From assembly GCA_036524775.1 (NCBI GenBank), contig DATDBO010000040.1, positions 24,643 through 88,642 on the forward strand: DNA of 64,000 nt. The letters are read 5' to 3'. Position numbers and translations under genes: made by a program. A model generated the notes under the pieces. That model was not told the DNA's origin, made no database searches, and was given only the letters and a program-made list of their open reading frames with translations. The stretch comes from VRUE01 sp036524775. GTDB lineage: Bacteria > Actinomycetota > Thermoleophilia > Solirubrobacterales > 70-9. Shown one piece after another: positions 9,418 to 16,912 of the stretch. How positions within the stretch are numbered: the stretch's first letter is position 1; every line of letters starts with the position of its first letter.

Positions 9418-10290
9418 CTACCCAGCGGTCGGCCTGGTGGCAGCCCAAGAGCCGCCGCCTTTTGCTTCGTTGGCGGGGACCGTGAGTTCGAAGTTCAGAG
9501 GAACCCCGCTCGAGAGGTCGGTTTCCCCGAACGCGGCGACTGGCGGCGATGCGTTGGTGAGTGACTGTTCGGAGACCCCTTCCGCTTCGTACAGGCAGAG
9601 ATGGCCGGGCAGCGCTGCCGGTTCAGACGGGAAGGAGCCAGGGCACTCCGGAGGTGCGTTGACCGTGCCCTGGTCCGCCCAGGTGACGTAGTGGAGGGTC
9701 AGGCCGCCGGGAATCCGCAGCGGGTAGGAGATGCTGATCCTCGCCTTGGCGACGTTGATCGCGCTGAAGTGCCAGACCCCGGTCAAGGTCGCGCCTTCGG
9801 GAAGCACGCACTGGCCGCCGGGGCAGGTTGGCCCGGGCGCTCCCGTAGCGCCGGTGGCGCCCGTGGCGCCAGCCGGTCCCGTCCCGCCTACTTCGCCGTC
9901 GCAGACGACGTTCACGCCGCTGGCCGAGGTGAGTTCGACGCCGCCCTCTTCGCATACTTCTTCGTTTGAGGCTTCTTCGCCTGGTTCGAGGGGGTTGGTG
10001 GTGACGCCTTTGCCCGCGGCGCCCGGGGATCCGTTCGATCCGTTGGCGCCGGCGTCGCCCTTGTCACCCTTGGCTCCTGCCGACCCTGCGGGTCCCGCTG
10101 GGCCTGCTGGACCGGCCGGGCCTTTCGGGCCTTTCGGTCCCCTGGGGCCTTTTTTGGCTTTGGCCGAGGCGGTTGCCTTGCCGTCGTCTGAGCTGGAGGC
10201 GGCGTAGGCGCCTCCCAGCATTGCGAAGACCAGGGCGATCACCGAGATCACGCCCGGGATGCCGAAGCGGTTGCGTAGTGGCGAGAGCAT
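9418..10290 (-). CDS. Secreted collagen-like Gly-X-Y repeat protein
   Basis: 290 aa from the ATG at 10290, chosen because an AAGGAG Shine-Dalgarno lies about 10 nt upstream and a hydrophobic N-terminal segment follows at once (GVISVIALVFAMLGGAYAAS). The open frame continues 65 codons further upstream, but that part covers the leader and promoter. Residues about 45-90 are collagen-like Gly-X-Y triplets (GPKGPAGPAGPAGPAG, GDKGDAG), a second short block is GPAGATGATGATGAPG, and the C-terminal ~110 residues form a compact domain with a CPGGQC motif. Such proteins usually trimerise at the cell surface. It has its own promoter and a hairpin after the stop, so it appears to be a single-gene unit upstream of the NHL operon. 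Partner unknown. Confidence 0.85.
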   Translation of the reverse strand: MLSPLRNRFGIPGVISVIALVFAMLGGAYAASSSDDGKATASAKAKKGPRGPKGPKGPAGPAGPAGPAGSAGAKGDKGDAGANGSNGSPGAAGKGVTTNPLEPGEEASNEEVCEEGGVELTSASGVNVVCDGEVGGTGPAGATGATGATGAPGPTCPGGQCVLPEGATLTGVWHFSAINVAKARISISYPLRIPGGLTLHYVTWADQGTVNAPPECPGSFPSEPAALPGHLCLYEAEGVSEQSLTNASPPVAAFGETDLSSGVPLNFELTVPANEAKGGGSWAATRPTAG

Positions 10291-10595
10291 TCGAATCTCT
10301 TCTCCTTGTCCCGTGAGCCCCTCTGCCGGCCGCTTCCCTTGGCGGCTCCCGTGGTGCTCGGTTATGTGGTCCCTGTAACTGCGTCCCTGCCCGCTCTGTG
10401 AACGGACCGTGGCGAGACTGTAAACAAAGACCTTTTTAATGTCAAGGAGAACGTTTCTGAAAGAAAGAGAACTGTCTCCCCTCACGGGGCTTTCCGCATG
10501 AGCAAGCGAGGATGGCCGGGTACACCGCCGGTACCCAGCCTTTGGCCCAGGTCAAGCTCAGACGTGTCTGGCACGCCGAAAAGCGTGCGCGAGGA
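10291..10595. other. Intergenic region holding the collagen-like gene's leader and promoter
   Basis: About 300 bases without a gene between pyrE and the collagen-like gene. The half next to the collagen-like gene is its roughly 120-nt transcribed leader, ending in a Shine-Dalgarno sequence and containing a short GCCGC/GCGGC stem. The half next to pyrE holds small hairpins, including GCACGC/GCGTGC at 10571-10588, which may end pyrE transcription. The block around 10415-10465 is conspicuously AT-rich for this genome. I could not match the leader to a riboswitch class. Confidence 0.5.
10417..10445 (-). promoter_or_regulatory. Sigma70-type promoter for the collagen-like gene
   Basis: On the minus strand TTGACA (10440-10445) is followed after exactly 17 bases by TACAGT (10417-10422). 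This is close to the canonical housekeeping consensus and lies in an AT-rich patch. Transcription would start near 10410 and give a leader of about 120 nt before the ATG at 10290, in contrast to the apparently leaderless genes elsewhere in the window. Confidence 0.75.
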
Positions 10596-11195
10596 TCAGC
10601 CCCCGTCGGGGCGATCCGGGTACAGCTCGTCGATCGTGACGAGGGCTCGGTAGGGCGGCGCGGCGCGCCTCCCGGCATCGTCCAGGTCGTCCTCGATCGC
10701 GGCTTCGATCGCCTCACCGCCGCCGGCCAGGCGGTCGACGACGGCGACCACGGCGACCGGATGGAGGCCCTGCTCGCGGATCCGCTCGATCGCCTTAACG
10801 GTCGAGCCGCCGCTGGTGACGGTGTCCTCGACCACGAGCACCCTGTCACCCGCCTCTACAGGGCCCTCGACCCAGCGCTGCAGGCCATGCTGCTTGCGCT
10901 CGCCGCGGACGAAGAAGCCGACCAAGTCCTCGCCGGCTGGAACCGCGAGGGCGGCGCAGGAGAGTGGGATCGCGGCGGTCGCCGGTCCGCCGACAGCGGT
11001 CGCTCCGGCCTCCACCGCCGCCGCAGCGATCAGCTCTCCGGCGGCACGAAAACCAGTCGGCCGCAGCAGCGCCCGCCGTGCATCGACGTAGTACTGCGCC
11101 GTCGCCCCACTCGACAACGTCACCTCGCCGACGATCAGCGAGTGCTCACGCAGCTCGGCGAGCAGCGTTCGCTTGGCGGCGTCGAGGTCGCTCAT
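10596..11195 (-). CDS. pyrE: Orotate phosphoribosyltransferase
   Basis: 199 aa, normal length for the family. It transfers the phosphoribosyl group of PRPP to orotate to give orotidine 5'-phosphate in de novo pyrimidine synthesis, in the cytosol. The PRPP-binding signature VLVVEDTVTSGGST is at residues 119-132, and the catalytic-loop Lys region FFVRGERKQHG is at about 94-104. It appears to be a single gene, not joined to other pyr genes here. The sequence TAGGAT lies 7 nt before the ATG (11203-11208), fitting a -10 box of a leaderless transcript. No PyrR attenuator is visible. Confidence 0.95.
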   Translation of the reverse strand: MSDLDAAKRTLLAELREHSLIVGEVTLSSGATAQYYVDARRALLRPTGFRAAGELIAAAAVEAGATAVGGPATAAIPLSCAALAVPAGEDLVGFFVRGERKQHGLQRWVEGPVEAGDRVLVVEDTVTSGGSTVKAIERIREQGLHPVAVVAVVDRLAGGGEAIEAAIEDDLDDAGRRAAPPYRALVTIDELYPDRPDGG

Positions 11196-11263
11196 TGCAG
11201 GAATCCTATGGCGACGGGTGTGTTGCCGGGGGAGAGTTCTCCAGCCTGGCGACTTAGATAGCC

Positions 11264-11455
11264 ATGTCGTCGATCGACGCTCTCGATCTTCCTATCCAAT
11301 TCTTTGCCTTGGGGACGGCGCTGGGTATGTTTGCCGCCTTGCGCCGTCACCGGAAAACCGGCGAGGTAGATCACTGGCCCGTCTACGTGGCGACCTATGC
11401 CCTTTGGTTCTTTGGGTTTGGTTTGATTGCTTCGGGGGCTAAGGCGCTACTCTGA
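11264..11455 (+). CDS. Small membrane protein (63 aa), unknown
   Basis: Two predicted membrane segments (about residues 8-26, FFALGTALGMFAAL, and 42-62, YVATYALWFFGFGLIASGA) separated by a short charged loop (RRHRKTGEVDH). It has no family I recognise. It is followed after 7 bases by a second small membrane protein, suggesting a two-gene unit. Base composition is less GC-rich than flanking genes, with T-rich codons such as ttt and ttg, which could mean a different origin. A holin-like or toxin-like role is possible but not shown. Confidence 0.55.
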   Translation: MSSIDALDLPIQFFALGTALGMFAALRRHRKTGEVDHWPVYVATYALWFFGFGLIASGAKALL

Positions 11456-11462
11456 CAAAACC

Positions 11463-11705
11463 ATGCGACCTCATAGCGACAAGAAGATCTACAGCCTGAG
11501 GCACTTTCTCTTCTACCTTGGACTGGAGATGGCGGGCGGCGGGCTAACGGGTGTCGTGGCTGCGGCGCTTCATTGGAGCAACGGCCTGACCTTCGGGATC
11601 GGGCTGGTTGCCGCGACGATAATTGCCACCTTGGCTTTTCGCGAAGACATGTTTGAACAGCCTCAATCGAGCCCCTCGCGGAAGCCCCGGCGCCAGCTTG
11701 GGTAG
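11463..11705 (+). CDS. Small membrane protein (80 aa), unknown
   Basis: The ATG at 11463 is chosen over an upstream in-frame start that lies inside the preceding gene. TACTCT at 11448-11453, 9 nt before the ATG, could be a -10 box. The N-terminus is hydrophilic (MRPHSDKKIYSLRH), followed by two hydrophobic segments (FLFYLGLEMAGGGLTGVVAA and LTFGIGLVAATIIATLAF), with a charged C-terminal tail. Its last 43 bases overlap the 3' end of the convergent epimerase gene. No homology recognised; probably acts with the preceding small protein. Confidence 0.55.
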   Translation: MRPHSDKKIYSLRHFLFYLGLEMAGGGLTGVVAAALHWSNGLTFGIGLVAATIIATLAFREDMFEQPQSSPSRKPRRQLG

Positions 11706-12613
11706 CGCGGCTGCCAGTTGAGCTCGCGCTTTGCCTTGGCATTGGAGGCGCCGCGCAGGCTGACGGCCTGCTCGGCGACCGACTTGCCGGCTACGAGCCT
11801 CGCCAGCCAGAAGGGGACCTGGCGGGGCGGCTTGGCGCCGAGCGCCTCGGCGTAAACCGGTAGCCATTCGTGCAACGGCGCCGGCTCGTCGTCGACGATG
11901 TTGTAGACGCCGGGGGCGCCGTGGTCGAGGGTGGCGAGCGCCGCACCCGCCGCGTCCTCGACGTGCAAGAAGGAGAAGGTGCCGGTGCCCCCGCCGACGA
12001 CCGGGAAGCGGCGGCGCTGGACTTCGCGGCCGAGGTGGCCGTCGCGGGCGAAGTAGGTGCCGGGGCCGTAGAACTGGCCGTAGCGCAGGACCAAGCCCTC
12101 GAAGTCGGTGGACTCGACCACCTCGCGCTCGTGCTCGAGCATCACCTGCACGGCCGGGCCGAAGTGTCCCGGCGCGTCGTCGAAGGGCCGCGCCCCCTCG
12201 TTCTTGACCCAATCGCCCTCCGGCGCGTAGAGGAAGGAGATGCTCTGGGTGAGGAAGCGATGCGCGCCGGCGGCGCGGGCAGCGTCGGCGAGGTTGTGGC
12301 CACCCTCGCGCCGCACCCGGTTCGTCTCCTCGTAGAAGGACGCCTTGCGCGGGTCGTAGCGCTGGGGGAGACTCGTCAGCTGGTTGACGACGACGTCGGG
12401 CGCGGCTCCCTTCACGGCCGCCTCGACCGCTGCCGCATCGAAGGCGTCGCAGACGACCGCCTGCGCGCCTGCTGCGCGGATCTCCTCGGCGCGCTCCTCC
12501 CGCCGCGTCGTCCCGGTCACCTCGTGGCCGGCGGCGACGAGCCGGCGCACCAGCGGCCTGCCGATCGCACCGCTCGCGCCGGCGACGAAGACCTTCAGCG
12601 CCCGCTCACTCAT
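11663..12613 (-). CDS. NAD(P)-dependent epimerase/dehydratase (extended SDR)
   Basis: 316 aa. The ATG at 12613 opens directly onto a Rossmann glycine motif (VFVAGASGAIGRPL, residues 8-21), so the much longer open frame upstream is not coding. Extended-SDR features follow: acidic residues after the second strand, and a region around FLTQSISFLYAP where the family normally has its catalytic Ser. The usual YxxxK is not obvious (YAPEGDWVKNEG has a Tyr but altered spacing), so the activity may be atypical or NmrA-like. C-terminal substrate-domain motifs PGVYNIVDDEP and LNWQPRYPSW are typical of NAD-dependent sugar-nucleotide epimerases. Substrate unknown. TAGGCT 7 nt upstream of the ATG suggests a leaderless mRNA. 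Confidence 0.8.
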   Translation of the reverse strand: MSERALKVFVAGASGAIGRPLVRRLVAAGHEVTGTTRREERAEEIRAAGAQAVVCDAFDAAAVEAAVKGAAPDVVVNQLTSLPQRYDPRKASFYEETNRVRREGGHNLADAARAAGAHRFLTQSISFLYAPEGDWVKNEGARPFDDAPGHFGPAVQVMLEHEREVVESTDFEGLVLRYGQFYGPGTYFARDGHLGREVQRRRFPVVGGGTGTFSFLHVEDAAGAALATLDHGAPGVYNIVDDEPAPLHEWLPVYAEALGAKPPRQVPFWLARLVAGKSVAEQAVSLRGASNAKAKRELNWQPRYPSWRRGFREGLD

Positions 12614-12630
12614 CGGGCACAGCCTACGGC

Positions 12631-13584
12631 TCAGAAGACGAAGATGTCTTCGCCGAACTCGATGCGGTTGTAGATCTCGGGCTGGTCGGCGATGAAGGTG
12701 CGGATGCAGCCGTGGCTGGCGGGGTAGTCGGGCACCGATTCGTAGCCGTGCACGGCGTAGCCGCCGTAGAAGTAGAAGGAGTAGTACATGCCGTGCGAGT
12801 TGTAGCCGGGTTCGGTGCGGATGAACTCGAAGTGACCGGTGACGGTGGGGGTCGAGGACTTGCCGGAGGAGACCGGGTAGATCGCGTACGGCTTGTCGCC
12901 CTTGGCGAAGACGAGGACCTGCTTGGAGAGCGGCGCCTCGACGTGGCGCCCGGCGCCGGGGTGGCGCACGCGGTAGCCGCCCTTGCCGGCGAAGGCGCGC
13001 TTGACGAGGCCCTTGCCGGCGCGCATGCTGCGCGTCATGTCGTTGACTTTGCGGTAGGCGAGCACGCCCCGGGCGGTCTTGCCGCCGAAGCAGCGGCCGT
13101 CGTTGGCGATGTAGCCCATCTTGCGCATCGCCTTCTTGAAGCCGATCACGGCGGGGCCACAGTCGCCTTCGTGCAAAGAGGGGAAGCTGACCTTCCAGCT
13201 CTTGCGCACAGTGCTGTCGGCGCCCAATGCCGCGGTCGCGACGTGCTTGGCACTGACCGCGTACTTGCCCGCCTCCTCGATGCGGATCTTCGCCCGAAAG
13301 ACGCCGACGCCGCCCTTGCCCTTGCTCAACCCCACCTTCTGGTGCTGGACGCGGCGGCCGTCGACGTAGAAGCTGACGTCGACCTTCTGCCCGGCGACGT
13401 AGGGCTCGACGGTGCCGATCGCCGGCACGGTGCTGTAGATCCGCGCCCTGCCGTCGTTCAGGTGACCGATGTGCGTGATCTTCACGGTCGCCTCCGGCGG
13501 CCCCTTTGGCTGCGCCGCACCAGCCGTGGCCGGAAGCATCAACAGGGCCACGAGCGAAAGGACGAAGACAAGGCGGCGATTCAT
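12631..13584 (-). CDS. L,D-transpeptidase (YkuD) with peptidoglycan-binding-like domain
   Basis: Exported enzyme predicted to form 3-3 cross-links or attach proteins in peptidoglycan. The signal peptide is MNRRLVFVLSLVALLMLP with cleavage near AGAAQ. A middle region resembles a peptidoglycan-binding fold (HEGDCGPAVIGFKKAMRKMG to GVLAYRKVN). The C-terminal YkuD domain has the HG...SHGCIR signature (VHGYESVPDYPASHGCIR) with the catalytic Cys and paired His. The ATG at 13584 is preferred because TAAGAA lies about 11 nt upstream; an ATG at 13596 would add four residues. It sits 17 bases from the epimerase gene and near the PBP, fitting a cell-wall neighbourhood. Confidence 0.9.
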   Translation of the reverse strand: MNRRLVFVLSLVALLMLPATAGAAQPKGPPEATVKITHIGHLNDGRARIYSTVPAIGTVEPYVAGQKVDVSFYVDGRRVQHQKVGLSKGKGGVGVFRAKIRIEEAGKYAVSAKHVATAALGADSTVRKSWKVSFPSLHEGDCGPAVIGFKKAMRKMGYIANDGRCFGGKTARGVLAYRKVNDMTRSMRAGKGLVKRAFAGKGGYRVRHPGAGRHVEAPLSKQVLVFAKGDKPYAIYPVSSGKSSTPTVTGHFEFIRTEPGYNSHGMYYSFYFYGGYAVHGYESVPDYPASHGCIRTFIADQPEIYNRIEFGEDIFVF

Positions 13585-13620
13585 CGGCCCGCGCATTCTT
13601 ACGGATGCCCCGGCGCGAGG

Positions 13621-14295
13621 CTACTGCGCGAGCAGGGCTACTGAGTTGTTGAGGGCGTGGAGGACGATGCCGGGGACTATCGAGCCGGTCCGCTCGTAGA
13701 GCAGGCAGAGGATCACGCCGAAGGCGATCAGCGGGGGGACGGCGCCGGCGCCGGTGACGAAGTGCATCGCGCCGAAGATCGCGCCGGCGATCAGCGCGGC
13801 GGCGATCGCCGGCAGGCGGGTGCGCAGGCCGCCGAAGAGCATGCCGCGGAAGCAGACCTCCTCGCTGATCGGCGCCGCAACGGCGATCAACAGCACCTGC
13901 AGCGGCCAGGTGCCGAACGATTCGGCGATGTCGTCCTGTTCGGGTGAGCCGAAGATGCCGACGTAGATCGCGGCAAAGGCGAGGTAGGCGATGGCCGCGA
14001 CGACCATCCAACCGATCGCTTCGCCGCCGAAGCGCCGCACGCCGAGCCGCCGTAGCGCCTCGCGCAGCGAGCTCTCCCCCCAGCGGCTCGCGACCAGCAG
14101 CGGCACGACGAGGAAGCCGAGCGCCGCGCCCAGCTGGACGACCACGTTGGCGCCGGTGCTGAGGTCCCCGCCTTCCGGCGGGTTGTCGATCAGGATCGCC
14201 GGGATACCGAGCAGGATTCCCGCGCCGAGCGCGATCAGCAGCCCGCCGATCGCCATCTGCGGGCCCCACGTCGCAGCAGGTAGTTTTGCCTCCAT
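13621..14295 (-). CDS. CPBP-family intramembrane metalloprotease
   Basis: 224 aa with about six hydrophobic segments. It carries the CAAX-protease/bacteriocin-processing (CPBP, Abi) motifs: EEVCFRG (motif 1, two Glu and Arg), FGAMHF (motif 2, His) and HALNN (motif 3, His/Asn). These residues coordinate the metal in the membrane. The start is set at the ATG 14293-14295; the longer frame upstream lies over the divergent mscS-like gene. The two start codons share a CATG palindrome. GAGACT lies 9 nt upstream and may be a -10 box. Substrate unknown. Confidence 0.85.
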   Translation of the reverse strand: MEAKLPAATWGPQMAIGGLLIALGAGILLGIPAILIDNPPEGGDLSTGANVVVQLGAALGFLVVPLLVASRWGESSLREALRRLGVRRFGGEAIGWMVVAAIAYLAFAAIYVGIFGSPEQDDIAESFGTWPLQVLLIAVAAPISEEVCFRGMLFGGLRTRLPAIAAALIAGAIFGAMHFVTGAGAVPPLIAFGVILCLLYERTGSIVPGIVLHALNNSVALLAQ

Positions 14296-14710
14296 GTCGC
14301 CGGCAGTCTCACAGGTTTCGCGGTCCACGCGGACCCGGCTGCGCTTCCTTCGCCGCCTCGCGATCCTGGTCGTCTTCCTCGTCATTGCCGCGATCGCGAT
14401 CGCGCAGTTCACCGAGCTGAAACGCCTCGCCACCGGCATCCTCGCCTCGACGGCGGTGCTGGCGGCGATCATCGGCTTCGCCGCCCAGCACACGATCGGC
14501 AACATGGTCGCCGGGGTGCAGCTGGCGGTCTCCCAGCCGTTCAAGATCGGCGACCGCGTCTCCTACGAGGAGGTCGAGGGCCGCGTCGTCGACATCACCC
14601 TCTCCTATACCTATGTCGACCCCGGCGACGGCACCGCCGTCGTCATCCCCAACCAGCTGCTGGTCGAAGGCGTCATCCACAACCTCTCCACCGAGGACAC
14701 CCAGGCCTGA
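14294..14710 (+). CDS. Short MscS-like mechanosensitive channel protein (138 aa)
   Basis: Contains the MscS pore helix pattern (ASTAVLAAIIGFAAQHTIGN) and the start of the beta domain (FKIGDRVSYEEVEGRVVDI, VVIPNQLL). It lacks the usual N-terminal helices and the C-terminal alpha/beta domain, so it is about half the size of a standard MscS. It has one TM helix before the pore helix and no visible frameshift; it may be a natural minimal form. TAGTTT at 14281-14286, 7 nt before the ATG, fits a leaderless promoter. The ATG overlaps the start codon of the divergent CPBP gene. A PBP gene follows after 30 bases. Confidence 0.8.
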   Translation: MSPAVSQVSRSTRTRLRFLRRLAILVVFLVIAAIAIAQFTELKRLATGILASTAVLAAIIGFAAQHTIGNMVAGVQLAVSQPFKIGDRVSYEEVEGRVVDITLSYTYVDPGDGTAVVIPNQLLVEGVIHNLSTEDTQA

Positions 14711-14740
14711 GCGCCGCGGCGGGCGAAGTACGCTCAAGCG

Positions 14741-16888
14741 ATGACGCAGCGCAACCGTCGAAGCCGGCGGCACCGCGGCGGCGCGGGCAGCAAGGTGCTC
14801 TTCGTCGCGATCGGAGTGGTCGCCCTGCTGGCGGTGGCGGTTGTCGGCGTCGCCTCCTGGGTGCTCGACGTCGCCGCCGACGCGCCCTCGCTCGCCGCCT
14901 GCGAGCGTGTGGACAAGCGCGGCAACACCGTGATCTACGCGAATGACGGCAGCAAGCTGGGTCTGGTCCGCTCCGAAGAGGCGCGCGCGCCGGTCCCGCT
15001 CGAGCGCATCCCGAAGAGCCTCCAGCGCGCCACCGTCGCGATCGAGGACGAGCGCTTCTACGAGCACGGCGGCGTCGACCCCGAGGCGATCGCCCGCGCC
15101 GCGCTGAAAAACCTCGAGGCGGGCCGCACGGTCGAGGGCGGCTCGACGATCACCCAGCAGCTCGTCCGCAACCTCTGCCTGCGCAACCCCGCCCGCGACA
15201 TCGAGCGCAAGATCGTCGAGGCGAAGCTGGCGATCGAGTACGCCGAGCGCCACTCCCGGCGCCAGATCCTCGACCAATACCTGAATACGGCGACCTACGG
15301 GACGATCGACGGCGCGACCGCGGTCGGCGTCGGGGCCGGCGCGAAGATCTGGTTCTCGCGGCCGGTCTGGAAGCTGAGCCTGGCGCAGGCGGCGCTGCTG
15401 GCCGGCCTGCCGCAGGCGCCCTCCGAATACAACCCCGTGCTGCACCCGCGCGCGGCGCTCGCCCGCCGCAACGCCGTGCTCGCGAAGATGGCGAGCCTCG
15501 GCTACGTCACGCCGGTCCGGGCGCGCGCGGCTCGCGCGCGCGCCCTCGGGCTCGACCTCGACGAGGGCTACTTCGCCAAGCGCGAGCCGTACTTCTTCGA
15601 CTACGTCGAAGGCGAGCTGATCGAGGTCTACGGCGCCCGCCGCGTGCGCGAGGGCGGTCTCGAGGTCCACACGACGATCGACCCGCGCCTGCAGGAGGCC
15701 GGCCTGGAGGCGATGCGCTCCGCCCTGCCCTACTCCGAAGACCCCGCCGCGGCGCTGGTTTCGATCGACCCGCGCAGCGGCGAGATCGAGGCGATGGCCT
15801 CCAGCTCCTCCTATGACGACAGCCAGTTCAACCTCGCCGCGCAGGGGCATCGCCAGCCCGGCTCGACCTTCAAGACCTTCGTCCTGACGACGGCGATCAA
15901 GCAGGGCATCGACCCCTACTCGACCTACTACACCTCCAAGCCGCTCGACCTCGACCTGCCCGAGTGGGGCCACTGGGAGGTGGCGACCGCCGACGAGGGC
16001 TACCTCGGCACGGTCAACCTGCAGCAGGCGACGGTCGCCTCCGACAACACCGTCTTCGCCCAGCTCGACCTCGACGTCGGCCCGCGCCAGGTCAAGTGGA
16101 CGGCAAAGTCGATGGGGATCGAAAGCCCGCTCGACGGCATCCCGGCGGAGGGAATCGGCGGCCTGCGGATCGGCGTCTCGCCGCTGGAGATGGCCGACGC
16201 CTACGCGACCGTCGCCGCCGACGGCATCCACCGTAAGCCGGTCGCGATCGAGCGGGTCGTCTTCCCAGGCGGGCGGGTCGAGCAGCCGCAGCGGCCCGCG
16301 CCCCGCCGGGTGCTCTCCGCGCCGATCGCCTACGAGGTCTGGCGCCTGCTGCACGACAACATCACCGAAGGCACCGGCACCGCCGCCTACACCGGCTGCC
16401 CCGGCCAGGGCGGCAAGACGGGCACGACCGACAACTTCACCGACGCCTGGTTCGCCGGCATCCAGCCCAACCTGGCGACCGTCGTCTGGGTCGGCTACCC
16501 GGAATCGAACGCGATCGAAATGACCAGCGTGCACGGCACGACCGTCTACGGAGGGACCTTCCCGGCGGAGATCTGGCACTCGCTCTATACGGGGGCGGAA
16601 GTGCCTTGCGAGGAATACGAGCCGCCCGATGGGAAAGTGAGCTGGGCCCCCTTCTACGGCTCGTTCACCAGCGGGCCGCCCGACAGCGATGACCTCGATG
16701 ACGACTTCGAAGCCGAAGAGGGAGAGGAAAGCGAAGCGGAGCGGCTGGGCAAGGAAGCGACCGGCGGCTACGACCCGGACGCCTACGCACCCGGGGCCGG
16801 CCAGGAACCGACCCCGGTGCCGCCGCCCCCGCCGGCGTATGGAACCGGTGGCGGAGGGGGAGTTGACGGAGGAGCCGCGGCGGGATGA
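14741..16888 (+). CDS. Class A penicillin-binding protein (transglycosylase/transpeptidase)
   Basis: 715 aa. It polymerises and cross-links peptidoglycan at the outer face of the membrane. There is one N-terminal TM anchor (residues about 19-42). The GT51 glycosyltransferase domain carries ATVAIEDERFYEHGGVD (catalytic Glu102) and GGSTITQQLVRNL. The transpeptidase domain has STFK with Ser375, SDN around 434-436 and KTGTT around 559. The C-terminus is an acidic and Pro/Gly-rich tail (about residues 625-715) of unknown role. TACGCT lies 6 nt before the ATG, so the mRNA is probably leaderless. A mannosyltransferase gene follows after 24 bases. Confidence 0.95.
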   Translation: MTQRNRRSRRHRGGAGSKVLFVAIGVVALLAVAVVGVASWVLDVAADAPSLAACERVDKRGNTVIYANDGSKLGLVRSEEARAPVPLERIPKSLQRATVAIEDERFYEHGGVDPEAIARAALKNLEAGRTVEGGSTITQQLVRNLCLRNPARDIERKIVEAKLAIEYAERHSRRQILDQYLNTATYGTIDGATAVGVGAGAKIWFSRPVWKLSLAQAALLAGLPQAPSEYNPVLHPRAALARRNAVLAKMASLGYVTPVRARAARARALGLDLDEGYFAKREPYFFDYVEGELIEVYGARRVREGGLEVHTTIDPRLQEAGLEAMRSALPYSEDPAAALVSIDPRSGEIEAMASSSSYDDSQFNLAAQGHRQPGSTFKTFVLTTAIKQGIDPYSTYYTSKPLDLDLPEWGHWEVATADEGYLGTVNLQQATVASDNTVFAQLDLDVGPRQVKWTAKSMGIESPLDGIPAEGIGGLRIGVSPLEMADAYATVAADGIHRKPVAIERVVFPGGRVEQPQRPAPRRVLSAPIAYEVWRLLHDNITEGTGTAAYTGCPGQGGKTGTTDNFTDAWFAGIQPNLATVVWVGYPESNAIEMTSVHGTTVYGGTFPAEIWHSLYTGAEVPCEEYEPPDGKVSWAPFYGSFTSGPPDSDDLDDDFEAEEGEESEAERLGKEATGGYDPDAYAPGAGQEPTPVPPPPPAYGTGGGGGVDGGAAAG

Positions 16889-16912
16889 GATTGACGGCGC
16901 GGCCGCCCCGCG

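Noticed and set aside
10291..10410. A riboswitch in the leader of the collagen-like gene
   Set aside because: Compared from memory with c-di-AMP, cobalamin and glycine riboswitch consensus; no core motif matched, so it is only called a leader.
12614..14269. Upstream extension of the epimerase reading frame giving an 868-aa protein
   Set aside because: The extra 552 codons overlap the L,D-transpeptidase and CPBP genes on the same strand in another frame, and the Rossmann motif begins right after ATG 12613.
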